Of a stretch of 9,938 bases of DNA, positions 5,004-9,938 are shown one piece after another. This DNA comes from an uncultured Peptococcaceae bacterium (GTDB lineage: Bacteria > Bacillota > Desulfotomaculia > Desulfotomaculales > Desulfallaceae). The notes beneath the pieces were generated by a model. The model had not been told where the DNA came from and searched no databases. It saw only the letters and a program-made list of their open reading frames with translations. Positions within the stretch are counted from its first letter, which is position 1. Each line of letters begins with the position of its first letter. A program made the translations under genes and the position numbers. Location of the stretch: contig CAJYBN010000099.1 of NCBI GenBank assembly GCA_913064925.1, positions 1-9,938 on the forward strand, given 5' to 3'.

Positions 5004-6128
5004 TCACTTCCCGTTTTCCGGGGCTATTTCTTTGACCTCGATTTTCCGCTGGGCCAGTTCCGCGAGAAATACAGCCGGATCCAGGCAGCCTTCGGGAGCG
5101 TATACCCCCGCCGGCAGGACCAGCATTCCCCTGGCAACTAGCAGGGCGGCCACCGCCGGCGGTATGCCGGTCAGCCGGTCCATGCTGTCGACGGCGCAGT
5201 AGCTTTTAATCACCGGGCGGCCGTCTTTGTGACCGGCCACGTCCACCCTGATGCCCGACAGGGGTGGGGCCGCCTTGCCGCCCAGGTTGCGCAGAAAAGG
5301 CAGCATGGTCTGCAGCAGCCCGGCCAGCGCGTCCTTTTTCGGCATGCTGTTGAGCAGTTCCAGGTCAATAAGCGTTTTGGTCAACTGGTTTAACTCCTGC
5401 GGCAGCAAGTAACCCCTAAGGCTTACCCTTTTCAGGCCGTCCATAAACCGCGGCAAGGTGACGGGTTCGGGGTGGCCGCAGTAGTAAGCGTTGACGGTAC
5501 CGATGGGTTCGGGGAACGGGACTGCTTTTTCCCCGGTGAGCGCCGGCACTTCAACCCAGCGGTAATCCTCGTACATGGGCGTGCGGCGGGTGACGGCGTG
5601 CAGCACGTGCTTGATCACCGCAATGCCCTCGCTGTCGGAGGCGCTGCCCACCCAGGTCATGTCGATTTCTTCGGCGGCGTCCATCTGCCGGGCGGCATGC
5701 AGCGCCAGCAGGTTGCTTATACCCGGCGTCCAGCCCATACCGATAAGCAGGCTCACGTTCTTGCGGCGGGCCATACCGTCCAGAGAGAGCAGCGCCAGGG
5801 TGGCGTCGTCATCGTCACAGATGTCTATGTAGTTTACTCCCGCATGGATGGCCGCGGCGGCGATATCAAAGGCGTATCTGTAAAAGGGTCCCACGCAGTT
5901 TATACACAAGTCCGCGCCGCGCAGGACTTCCGCCAGCGATGCCCGGCTGTTGGCGTCTGCAAATTTGACTGTTACGCCGGGACCCAGGTCCCCGGCCAGC
6001 TTCTGCGCCCGGTCCACCCGGTAATCGGCAACGGTCACGTTAACTTCGCCGCTTTTATACAGTTCTTTTACCACCCGGCCGCCCATGTCTCCGGCCCCGC
6101 CCAGTATCACAACGTTCATATTGGCCAT
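5004..6128 (-). CDS. Saccharopine dehydrogenase-like NAD(P)-dependent oxidoreductase
   Basis: The 374-residue protein has an N-terminal Rossmann fold: MNVVILGGAGDMGGRVVKEL carries the GGxGxMG dinucleotide loop (10-16), VADYRVDRAQKLA the end of the second strand, and GADLCINCVGPFYRYAFDIA plus GVNYIDICDD the substrate-facing region typical of saccharopine dehydrogenase-like proteins. The C-terminal domain (MGWTPGISNLLALHAARQMD onwards, IDMTWVGSASDSEG) is the usual alpha/beta catalytic insert. True lysine-pathway activity is doubtful: such paralogues act on varied imino, lipid-linked or unknown substrates. The ATG at 6128 is 8 bases after AAGGGGG (6137-6143 on the plus strand). It is transcribed away from a TetR gene, with a 20-bp palindrome at 6161-6180 downstream of its promoter, so it is likely the TetR target. 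Confidence 0.85.
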   Translation of the reverse strand: MANMNVVILGGAGDMGGRVVKELYKSGEVNVTVADYRVDRAQKLAGDLGPGVTVKFADANSRASLAEVLRGADLCINCVGPFYRYAFDIAAAAIHAGVNYIDICDDDDATLALLSLDGMARRKNVSLLIGMGWTPGISNLLALHAARQMDAAEEIDMTWVGSASDSEGIAVIKHVLHAVTRRTPMYEDYRWVEVPALTGEKAVPFPEPIGTVNAYYCGHPEPVTLPRFMDGLKRVSLRGYLLPQELNQLTKTLIDLELLNSMPKKDALAGLLQTMLPFLRNLGGKAAPPLSGIRVDVAGHKDGRPVIKSYCAVDSMDRLTGIPPAVAALLVARGMLVLPAGVYAPEGCLDPAVFLAELAQRKIEVKEIAPENGK

Positions 6129-6160
6129 GCAATCGACCCCCTTAGAATTAAATTAATTTG

Positions 6161-6222
6161 TCGGTCGGCCAGCCGACCGATTGCTTAAAGTAATTATACG
6201 GCCGGCCGTTACGGACCGTCAA
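6161..6222 (-). promoter_or_regulatory. Strong sigma-A promoter with TetR-type operator
   Basis: On the minus strand TTGACG (6217-6222) and a perfect TATAAT (6193-6198) are 18 bases apart. The spacer holds the palindrome ACGGCCGGCCGT (6198-6209) and ACGGACCGT (6211-6219). Just past the expected start site lies TCGGTCGGCCAGCCGACCGA (6161-6180), with perfect 9-bp arms around CA. TetR dimers bind sites of this form, and its place at about +6 to +25 would block transcription of the oxidoreductase gene. Confidence 0.75.
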
Positions 6223-6257
6223 GATTAAATTAAAAATATTTAAAAAATTTAAAAATG

Positions 6258-6286
6258 TTGTCTTTTTACTATCCAGCGTGGATAAT
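6258..6286 (+). promoter_or_regulatory. tetR promoter
   Basis: TTGTCT (6258-6263) and GATAAT (6281-6286) are 17 bases apart, matching 4 and 5 of 6 consensus bases. TATCC (6270-6274) and GGATA (6280-6284) form a small inverted repeat over the -10 box, a possible self-control site. The AT-rich run 6225-6256 just upstream would act as an UP-like element. It faces away from the oxidoreductase promoter. Confidence 0.6.
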
Positions 6287-6328
6287 AAATGTAGCTTAAT
6301 AGCTTACCGGCGAACAGGGGGGCGGGAA

Positions 6329-6880
6329 ATGCAGGAGAACAAAAAAAAGATCTTGGAAAGTTCCATCAAGGTGTTTTCCGAAAAGGGTATTTACCAGGCC
6401 ACCCTTGCCGACGTGGCTGCCGCCGCCGGGATCAGCAAGGGGACCCTGTTTTACTATTACCGGTCCAAGAACGACCTTTTGTACGACATACTGGACATTA
6501 GCATCAGGGAAATTACCGAGCTGGTAGCCAGGGTGCTGCAGGAGGGTGAAGGGGAGATCAGCAAGGAACTTTTTGTTCTCATTTTCCGCAGCCTCCTGAA
6601 ATATGACTTCCTAATGAAAATAAACTACTACCTGGTGCAGGAGGCGCTGCTGGACAACAAGACCTTCGCAGAGAAGTTCAGGGACAAGTATGAGAACTGG
6701 CGGCAGGACATCAGGAGCGCCCTGGGCAAGATCAGGGTTAATTTGAGCCCCGCCGCGAAGGATGCGCGGGCGGCCATACTGCTGGCCGCCATCGACGGCC
6801 TTTGCCTGCAGTACCTGCTGGAACCGGAAGCCCTGGACCTGGATGCGGTATGCACCGAATTGGTGAAAATGTTCCAGTGA
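6329..6880 (+). CDS. TetR/AcrR-family transcriptional repressor
   Basis: The 183-residue protein has the TetR N-terminal domain: KKKILESSIKVFSEKGIYQA (5-24), then the helix-turn-helix TLADVAAAAGISKGTLFYYY with RSKNDLLYDIL (about 25-55). The rest is the helical ligand-binding and dimer domain. A GTG 17 codons upstream (6278) overlaps the -10 box of the promoter, so it cannot be the start; the ATG at 6329 follows AGGGGGG (6316-6322) at 6 bases. Divergence from the oxidoreductase gene and the shared 140-base palindrome-rich spacer point to local control. TGTLFYYYRSK-type TetR proteins with lipid or acyl-CoA ligands exist (FadR/FabR-like), but the ligand cannot be read here. Confidence 0.9.
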   Translation: MQENKKKILESSIKVFSEKGIYQATLADVAAAAGISKGTLFYYYRSKNDLLYDILDISIREITELVARVLQEGEGEISKELFVLIFRSLLKYDFLMKINYYLVQEALLDNKTFAEKFRDKYENWRQDIRSALGKIRVNLSPAAKDARAAILLAAIDGLCLQYLLEPEALDLDAVCTELVKMFQ

Positions 6881-6918
6881 AAAACGGCCCCGGAATGCGC
6901 GGCGGGGTTTTGTTTGTG
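6881..6918 (+). terminator. Probable terminator of tetR
   Basis: CCCCG (6888-6892) pairs with CGGGG (6903-6907), extended across a 3-base bulge by AAAA (6881-6884) with TTTT (6908-6911). The run TTTTGTTTGTG follows. The hairpin begins right after the stop codon. Its T-rich tail is also the start of the first 30-base repeat. Confidence 0.45.
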
Positions 6919-7003
6919 CTTTATATCATTGGCGCCATCACAACATACTTAGCCGGGAAGATTGCGCCCTGGAGTTTTGTTTGTGCTTTATATCACTGGC
7001 GCC
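6907..7003 (+). repeat. Two 30-base direct repeats, 37-base spacer
   Basis: 6907-6936 and 6974-7003 agree at 29 of 30 positions (T6929 versus C6996). Both begin GTTTTGTTTGTGC and end TGGCGCC. The 37 bases between them (6937-6973) are unrelated to the repeats. The size pattern equals a one-spacer CRISPR, but no cas gene, leader or further repeat is visible. A local duplication of the tetR terminator tail is equally possible. Confidence 0.7.
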
Positions 7004-7010
7004 GGCAAGT

Positions 7011-7036
7011 AAAAAAATCCCCCACAGGGGGGATTT
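7011..7036 (-). terminator. Rho-independent terminator of the HdrD-like gene
   Basis: AAATCCCCC (7015-7023) and GGGGGATTT (7028-7036) form a perfect 9-bp stem with a 4-base loop. On the minus strand it is followed by a run of seven T from 7017 down to 7011. It lies 45 bases after the stop codon of the minus-strand gene. Confidence 0.9.
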
Positions 7037-7080
7037 GCAGTAACCGGTTTTTGTTACCCGGGAGCGCAGCGCAGGGAACT

Positions 7081-8316
7081 TTAAGGTTTTTCTTCCATGA
7101 TGAGGGCATGGCTGATCAGGTGGTGCAGGTGTATAACCTTACAGCCTTCCAGCTCGTAGTATTTTATGATATCGGTTAACTGGTCGAAGCAGTTGTGGCA
7201 GGGGCAGGCAATGAGCTTGCAGCCCGTTTCCTTGATTTGCTCTGCTTTCAGTTTACCCTTGGCCATCCGGTACGGATAGATGTCCTTGCCCATGGAGAGC
7301 AGCCCGCCGCCGCCGCCGCAGCAGTAGTTGAAAACGCCGTGGGGGTTCATTTCGCGGAATTCTTTCACCGTTCTTTTCATGACGTAACGCATGACGTCGC
7401 CCAGACCCTGTTTGCGCACGCTGTTGCAAGGATCGTGCAGGGTTATGGGATCGGGGTTCTTTTCCGGGTCAACTTTCAGCAAGCCGGCTTCGAACCACTC
7501 CACATATTTCTCTACGATGCTTTTGACGGGGTATGTATTATCCTTGTCTAACCAGACTTTAGGACCCCACTTGTTGGCGTGGGTGGCGTGGCCGCACTCG
7601 GTTACCACCAGTTCCTTGACCTTAAGGCGCTTGACTTCATCGGCGTACCGCTGTGTAATGATGCGCGCTTCTTCGTCATTACCGTTGAACAGGGCGTAGT
7701 GCGTGGCGTCCCACCATTTGCTGCTGCAGGTCCAGTCAGCGCCCACGTACCACATAATCTTGGCAATGCTCAAGACGTCGTTGGGATAATACTTAATCTC
7801 CCTGGGATCCCACAGGAACAGGAATTCGGCCCCTTCCTTGTCCACGGGAATTTTAGCGTTGGGGTCCCCCACTTCTTCCTGCAGTTCTTCTTCCATCCAT
7901 TCCAGCGTTTCCAGGTAGTCTTCGGTAGATACCTCCATTTGGTTGCCGGTTTTGATCTGGGCGTCAACCACATCCTGCAGGAAACCGGGTGCCCGGAGCC
8001 CGAAGTTGCCCCTGATGGTGCGCACCAGGGTCATTACTTCCACGTTCATGGGGCATTCCATGGTGCAGCGGCCGCACTGGGTGCAGGCCCAGATGAAATC
8101 GGAATTTAAAACTTCCTCCCTCATGCCCAGCACCAGCATGCGGATAAATTTTCTCGGGTCGGCATTATCGTGGACCCCGTTATAGGGACAGCCCGCGCTG
8201 CACATGCCGCACGCTAGACAGTTGTACAAGTCCTCCCGGTTCTTGTGGGTACAGGCTTTGGACACAACCTCATTAAAAAAGTTAGGATCTAATTTGCTGG
8301 CAAGAATGGTACTCAC
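7081..8316 (-). CDS. HdrD-like (Fe-S)-binding protein with cysteine-rich CCG domain
   Basis: The 411-residue protein has an N-terminal ferredoxin-like domain with two [4Fe-4S] motifs, CLACGMCSAGCP (Cys33, 36, 39, 43) and CTQCGRCTMECP (Cys78, 81, 84, 88). A C-terminal cysteine-rich domain follows: DPC297, CCG at 332-334 and CPCHNC at 371-376. The first cysteine-rich domain is degenerate: it keeps Cys197 and VTECGHATHA (Cys241) but has no CCG. Related proteins (HdrD, GlpC, LutA, DsrK) pass electrons between quinone, ferredoxin, thiol or flavoprotein partners. No membrane segment is seen, so it should be soluble. The start is GTG at 8316, with GGGGGAGG 4 bases upstream. It has its own promoter and terminator, so the partner is encoded elsewhere. 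The carboxyltransferase nearby hints at acyl-CoA metabolism, which is inference. Confidence 0.88.
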   Translation of the reverse strand: MSTILASKLDPNFFNEVVSKACTHKNREDLYNCLACGMCSAGCPYNGVHDNADPRKFIRMLVLGMREEVLNSDFIWACTQCGRCTMECPMNVEVMTLVRTIRGNFGLRAPGFLQDVVDAQIKTGNQMEVSTEDYLETLEWMEEELQEEVGDPNAKIPVDKEGAEFLFLWDPREIKYYPNDVLSIAKIMWYVGADWTCSSKWWDATHYALFNGNDEEARIITQRYADEVKRLKVKELVVTECGHATHANKWGPKVWLDKDNTYPVKSIVEKYVEWFEAGLLKVDPEKNPDPITLHDPCNSVRKQGLGDVMRYVMKRTVKEFREMNPHGVFNYCCGGGGGLLSMGKDIYPYRMAKGKLKAEQIKETGCKLIACPCHNCFDQLTDIIKYYELEGCKVIHLHHLISHALIMEEKP

Positions 8317-8344
8317 TTTTCCTCCCCCTAAAAGAGTTATTTAC

Positions 8345-8376
8345 AATAGTTTAAAACTATTTCGAGAACATGTCAA
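8345..8376 (-). promoter_or_regulatory. Promoter of the HdrD-like gene with palindrome on the -10 box
   Basis: On the minus strand TTGACA (8371-8376) is 17 bases from TAAACT (8348-8353). AATAGTTTAAAACTATT (8345-8361) is a perfect palindrome with 8-bp arms that covers the -10 box, so a repressor is likely. A second TTGACT (8384-8389) lies 13 bases upstream in the same orientation. The regulator is not in the window in any obvious way. Confidence 0.7.
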
Positions 8377-8401
8377 TTAATAAGTCAATTCAAATGCGGG
8401 G

Positions 8402-8455
8402 AAGGAAAAGGCTGCTTGCCCGCGGGCAAGGACGCGGCCATCAGAACTTTTCCTT
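8402..8455. other. Nested hairpin structure in non-coding region 8377-8660
   Basis: AAGGAAAAG (8402-8410) and CTTTTCCTT (8447-8455) are perfect 9-bp complements. Between them CTTGCCCGCGGGCAAG (8415-8430) is a perfect 16-bp palindrome. Such nesting suggests a folded RNA or a terminator; on the minus strand the inner hairpin is followed by CAGCC and TTTTCC. The rest of this 280-base gap holds a GTTATATATAAC palindrome (8510-8521), a repeated TGCCGCCGGC (near 8484 and 8532) and a TATGAT -10-like box at 8625-8630. I see no known RNA family. Confidence 0.5.
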
Positions 8456-8671
8456 AAGCTGCTCTCGCATGGCGCTTGCGGGCTGCCGCCGGCGCAACAG
8501 GTGTTTAGGGTTATATATAACATTATGCAGGTGCCGCCGGCCGGGTGCCGGGCCGCTTGTGAAACTTTCGCCTTGGTAAAACGGTCATTCGCCGGGATTT
8601 TATTTCAATTTTTGCGGAAATGGGTATGATAAAAATAAAAGTTTACGTTATTGGCTAAGAAGGTGATGAAG

Positions 8672-8848
8672 ATGAAAATGAAAGTGTTTGCTAAAATCGG
8701 CCAGTGGATGGCAAAAAACCTGGAGGAGCCGTTTTACCGCGCGGAATTGGCGCGCGCGGAAATGCTGCGCGAGGATGACAAGCAGGACAGCTCCAAGCCG
8801 GGCTTGGCGAAGAACAACAAGTTCGCGGTCCTGCGGGCCGTCAAATGA
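8672..8848 (+). CDS. Hypothetical small protein, 58 residues
   Basis: The frame starts MKMKVFAKIGQWMAKN and continues LEEPFYRAELARAEMLRE, then DDKQDSSKPGLAKNNKFAVLRAVK. It is basic at both ends with a central amphipathic helix rich in E, A and R, and has no signal peptide, membrane segment or cysteine. Several in-frame ATGs occur (8666, 8672, 8678). I chose 8672, since AGGTGA at 8661-8666 is 5 bases upstream; a TTG at 8651 would give 65 residues. Codon use has the host's high third-position GC. TATGAT at 8625-8630 may be its -10 box. The family is not recognised. The 10-codon ORF at 8871 and a terminator follow. Confidence 0.6.
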   Translation: MKMKVFAKIGQWMAKNLEEPFYRAELARAEMLREDDKQDSSKPGLAKNNKFAVLRAVK

Positions 8849-8870
8849 CCGTTTACCGGGGAGGGACAGT

Positions 8871-8903
8871 ATGGCGATAAAACCTGTCGAGACGGTACTT
8901 TAA
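8871..8903 (+). CDS. 10-codon ORF running into a terminator
   Basis: GGGGAGGG (8858-8865) lies 5 bases before ATG 8871. The frame reads MAIKPVETVL and stops at TAA 8901-8903, inside the 5' arm of the terminator stem that starts at 8900. A strong ribosome site plus a tiny frame overlapping a terminator resembles a leader peptide. The peptide has no run of regulatory codons, however, and the next gene is 480 bases away. It could equally be the head of a deleted gene. The 58-residue gene ends 22 bases before this start codon. Confidence 0.35.
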   Translation: MAIKPVETVL

Positions 8904-8949
8904 GCCCCTGCCGTTGCACTTGGCATGTGACGGCGGGGGCTTAATGTTT
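8900..8949 (+). terminator. Strong rho-independent terminator
   Basis: A 15-bp stem, 8900-8914 with 8930-8944, has a single G-T wobble (8909/8935). It is written TTAAGCCCC-t-GCCGT on the left arm. The loop is 15 bases and TGTTTT follows. It ends the 58-residue gene's transcript. Confidence 0.85.
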
Positions 8950-8972
8950 TGGGTGGCCCCCTTTTCCCTAAG

Positions 8973-9015
8973 TGTAAACAAAAGTGACGCTTTGCTGTTT
9001 ACAACTGGTTATAAT
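8973..9015 (+). promoter_or_regulatory. Likely carboxyltransferase promoter with inverted repeat
   Basis: A perfect TATAAT stands at 9010-9015. Upstream, TGTAAACA (8973-8980) and TGTTTACA (8996-9003) are perfect 8-bp complements, and AAAG (8981-8984) with CTTT (8990-8993) continues the pairing inside. No good -35 box is found at 16-18 bases, so activation or a repressor at the repeat is plausible. It is the only clear -10 box before the carboxyltransferase gene. Confidence 0.5.
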
Positions 9016-9021
9016 TTACCT

Positions 9022-9384
9022 CCGCTTCCGGCTTGCTTGCGCTGCACGTTATCTGCCGTCGCCGGCCCGCTGCGCTACGCGTCTCCCGCCGCCGGCAGCC
9101 CTCTTGTACCGCGCCGCGCCTGCCGCTGCCGGCCGGGCATATGCTGCGCGGCGCCTGCCGCTTTGGAGGCCGCTGCGGGGTGGCATTGTTTTTGCACTTA
9201 AATTTAAAATAAATGCTTATCTGGTCAATCAAAAGGCGGAGGTGAGTATCCAGTCGCATGCGCAACGTGTGACGGGCAATACTGGAGTACTTTTCAGCCA
9301 GGGCGGACTAAGCCTGGTGAGATAAAGCGGGCGGTGGTGTAAATAGTCTTTACGCCCGGAACAGATCAAGTTGGGGAGATGAGA
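9022..9384 (+). other. GC-rich, gene-free leader before the carboxyltransferase gene
   Basis: About 360 bases have no convincing coding frame. The first half is GC-rich and can fold: CTGCCG (9053-9058) with CGGCAG (9093-9098), and GCGCCGCGC (9111-9119) with GCGCGGCGC (9146-9154). GCGCCTGCCGCT is repeated at 9116-9127 and 9151-9162. The second half holds CCAGG/CCTGG (about 9300-9319) and a bulged stem ending TTTACGCCC (about 9330-9358). I do not recognise a riboswitch class. If the promoter at 9010 is right, this is a long 5' untranslated leader. Confidence 0.4.
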
Positions 9385-9938
9385 ATGGTGAGTGAAAGAA
9401 CTTTGAAAGATTTGGACATGGAGTTGAAGGAAAAGGAAACGCAGATAAAGAAGGGCGGCGCTCCCAAGTACCACGAGAGCAATGCCAAGAAGGGCAAGAT
9501 GTTTGTCCGGGAGAGGCTGGAGCTGCTGCTGGACTCAGGTTCCATTGTGGCGGAAGACGGGCTGTGGGCCAACAACCTGGCGGACGGGCTGCCGGCCGAC
9601 GGCGTGGTCACCGTAGTGGGCAAGATTCACGGGCGCACCGTTTGCGTAATGGCCAACGATTCCACGGTAAAGGCCGGGTCCTGGGGCTGGCGTACGGTGG
9701 AAAAGATCATCCGCATCCAGGAAACGGCCATGAATTTGAAGGTGCCCATGCTGTACCTGGTGGACTCCGCCGGGGCCCGGATCACCGACCAGGTGGAAAT
9801 GTTCCCGGGGAGGCGGGGCGCGGGCCGCATTTTCTACAATGAGGTAAAAATGTCCGGCATGGTACCCCAGATCTGCCTCCTGTTCGGTCCTTCCGCGGCG
9901 GGCGGCGCTTACATTCCCGCCTTTTGCGACGTAGTGTT
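9385..9938 (+). CDS. Acyl-CoA carboxylase carboxyltransferase (beta) subunit, N-terminal part
   Basis: About 184 codons are present and the frame is open to the window edge; the family is normally about 510-520 residues. The N-terminus MVSERTLKDLDMELKEKE is followed by KGKMFVRERLELLLDSGSI, the standard opening of propionyl-, methylcrotonyl- and acetyl-CoA carboxyltransferases and of related decarboxylases. Then come GVVTVVGKIHGRTVCVMAND, GSWGWRTVEKIIRIQETA, the CoA-binding VDSAGARI, and FGPSAAGGAYIPAFCD, which lines the carboxybiotin pocket. It moves CO2 between carboxybiotin and an acyl-CoA. Which acyl-CoA, and in which direction, depends on missing sequence and neighbours; methylcrotonyl- or glutaconyl-type substrates are possible. 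ATG 9385 is 6 bases after GGGGAG (9373-9378). It has no plus-strand gene within 480 bases upstream. Confidence 0.9.
   Translation, partial: MVSERTLKDLDMELKEKETQIKKGGAPKYHESNAKKGKMFVRERLELLLDSGSIVAEDGLWANNLADGLPADGVVTVVGKIHGRTVCVMANDSTVKAGSWGWRTVEKIIRIQETAMNLKVPMLYLVDSAGARITDQVEMFPGRRGAGRIFYNEVKMSGMVPQICLLFGPSAAGGAYIPAFCDVV

Noticed and set aside
5004..5006. TGA as selenocysteine codon joining the oxidoreductase to the SCP2-like tail
   Set aside because: No convincing SECIS-type hairpin follows, and cysteine or selenocysteine is not expected at that position.
5472..6188. 238-codon plus-strand open frame opposite the oxidoreductase
   Set aside because: Antisense to a gene with clear Rossmann motifs, promoter and ribosome site; the translation has no recognisable domain.
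6278..6328. GTG at 6278 as the TetR start
   Set aside because: It overlaps the -10 region of the predicted promoter and lacks a ribosome site, whereas the ATG at 6329 has one.
7579..8109. Plus-strand open frames opposite the HdrD-like gene
   Set aside because: They run against conserved cysteine motifs of the minus-strand gene and have unlikely compositions.
8914..9325. Plus- and minus-strand open frames across the GC-rich leader
   Set aside because: Strongly biased A, P and R translations, no ribosome sites, and frames broken by hairpins; they look non-coding.

Overview
The window looks like a chromosomal stretch from an anaerobic, fairly GC-rich, spore-former-type Firmicute. The Pelotomaculum/Desulfotomaculum group (Peptococcaceae) is my best guess. 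This is inferred from the gene mix: soluble HdrD-like Fe-S protein, biotin-dependent acyl-CoA carboxyltransferase, acyl-CoA enzymes and several TetR/MarR regulators. Strong GGAGG-type ribosome sites and sigma-A promoters agree. No rRNA, tRNA, transposase or integrase gene is visible.

Layout. 1-895: the 3' end of a TetR-type regulator, then a small FMN nitroreductase. 939-3660: a clearly AT-rich islet holding a MarR regulator, an FMN enzyme of the nitronate monooxygenase/FabK family, a crotonase-fold protein with isomerase-type rather than hydratase-type residues, and the truncated remains of a hotdog thioesterase. Two identical 21-base hairpin copies bracket the islet. A near-perfect palindrome overlaps a TTGACA box in front of the FMN enzyme gene.

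3660-5003 is a decayed zone around one intact gene, a two-BON-domain protein. Three gene relics can be read: an unidentified C-terminal tail on the minus strand that ends in a stop plus terminator hairpin, the C-terminus of an iron-containing alcohol dehydrogenase on the plus strand, and an SCP2-like tail on the minus strand that lies in frame with the following gene.

5004-6880: a saccharopine-dehydrogenase-like oxidoreductase (minus) and a TetR regulator (plus) are divergently transcribed. Between them lie a 20-bp palindrome and two clear promoters, so the TetR protein very likely controls the oxidoreductase. 6907-7003 carries two nearly identical 30-base repeats 37 bases apart. 7011-8376 is a monocistronic unit for an HdrD-like Fe-S protein (minus) with its own promoter and a textbook terminator.

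8377-9384 is mostly non-coding: nested hairpins, a 58-residue hypothetical protein, a 10-codon ORF that runs into a terminator, a promoter with an inverted repeat, and a long GC-rich leader. 9385-9938 is the start of an acyl-CoA carboxylase carboxyltransferase subunit that runs off the window.

The common theme is acyl-CoA/fatty-acid or aromatic-acid metabolism and electron transfer under local repressors. The most interesting part is the MarR islet, whose content and operator recall the streptococcal FabT-FabK-FabM system, set in a region with much gene loss.
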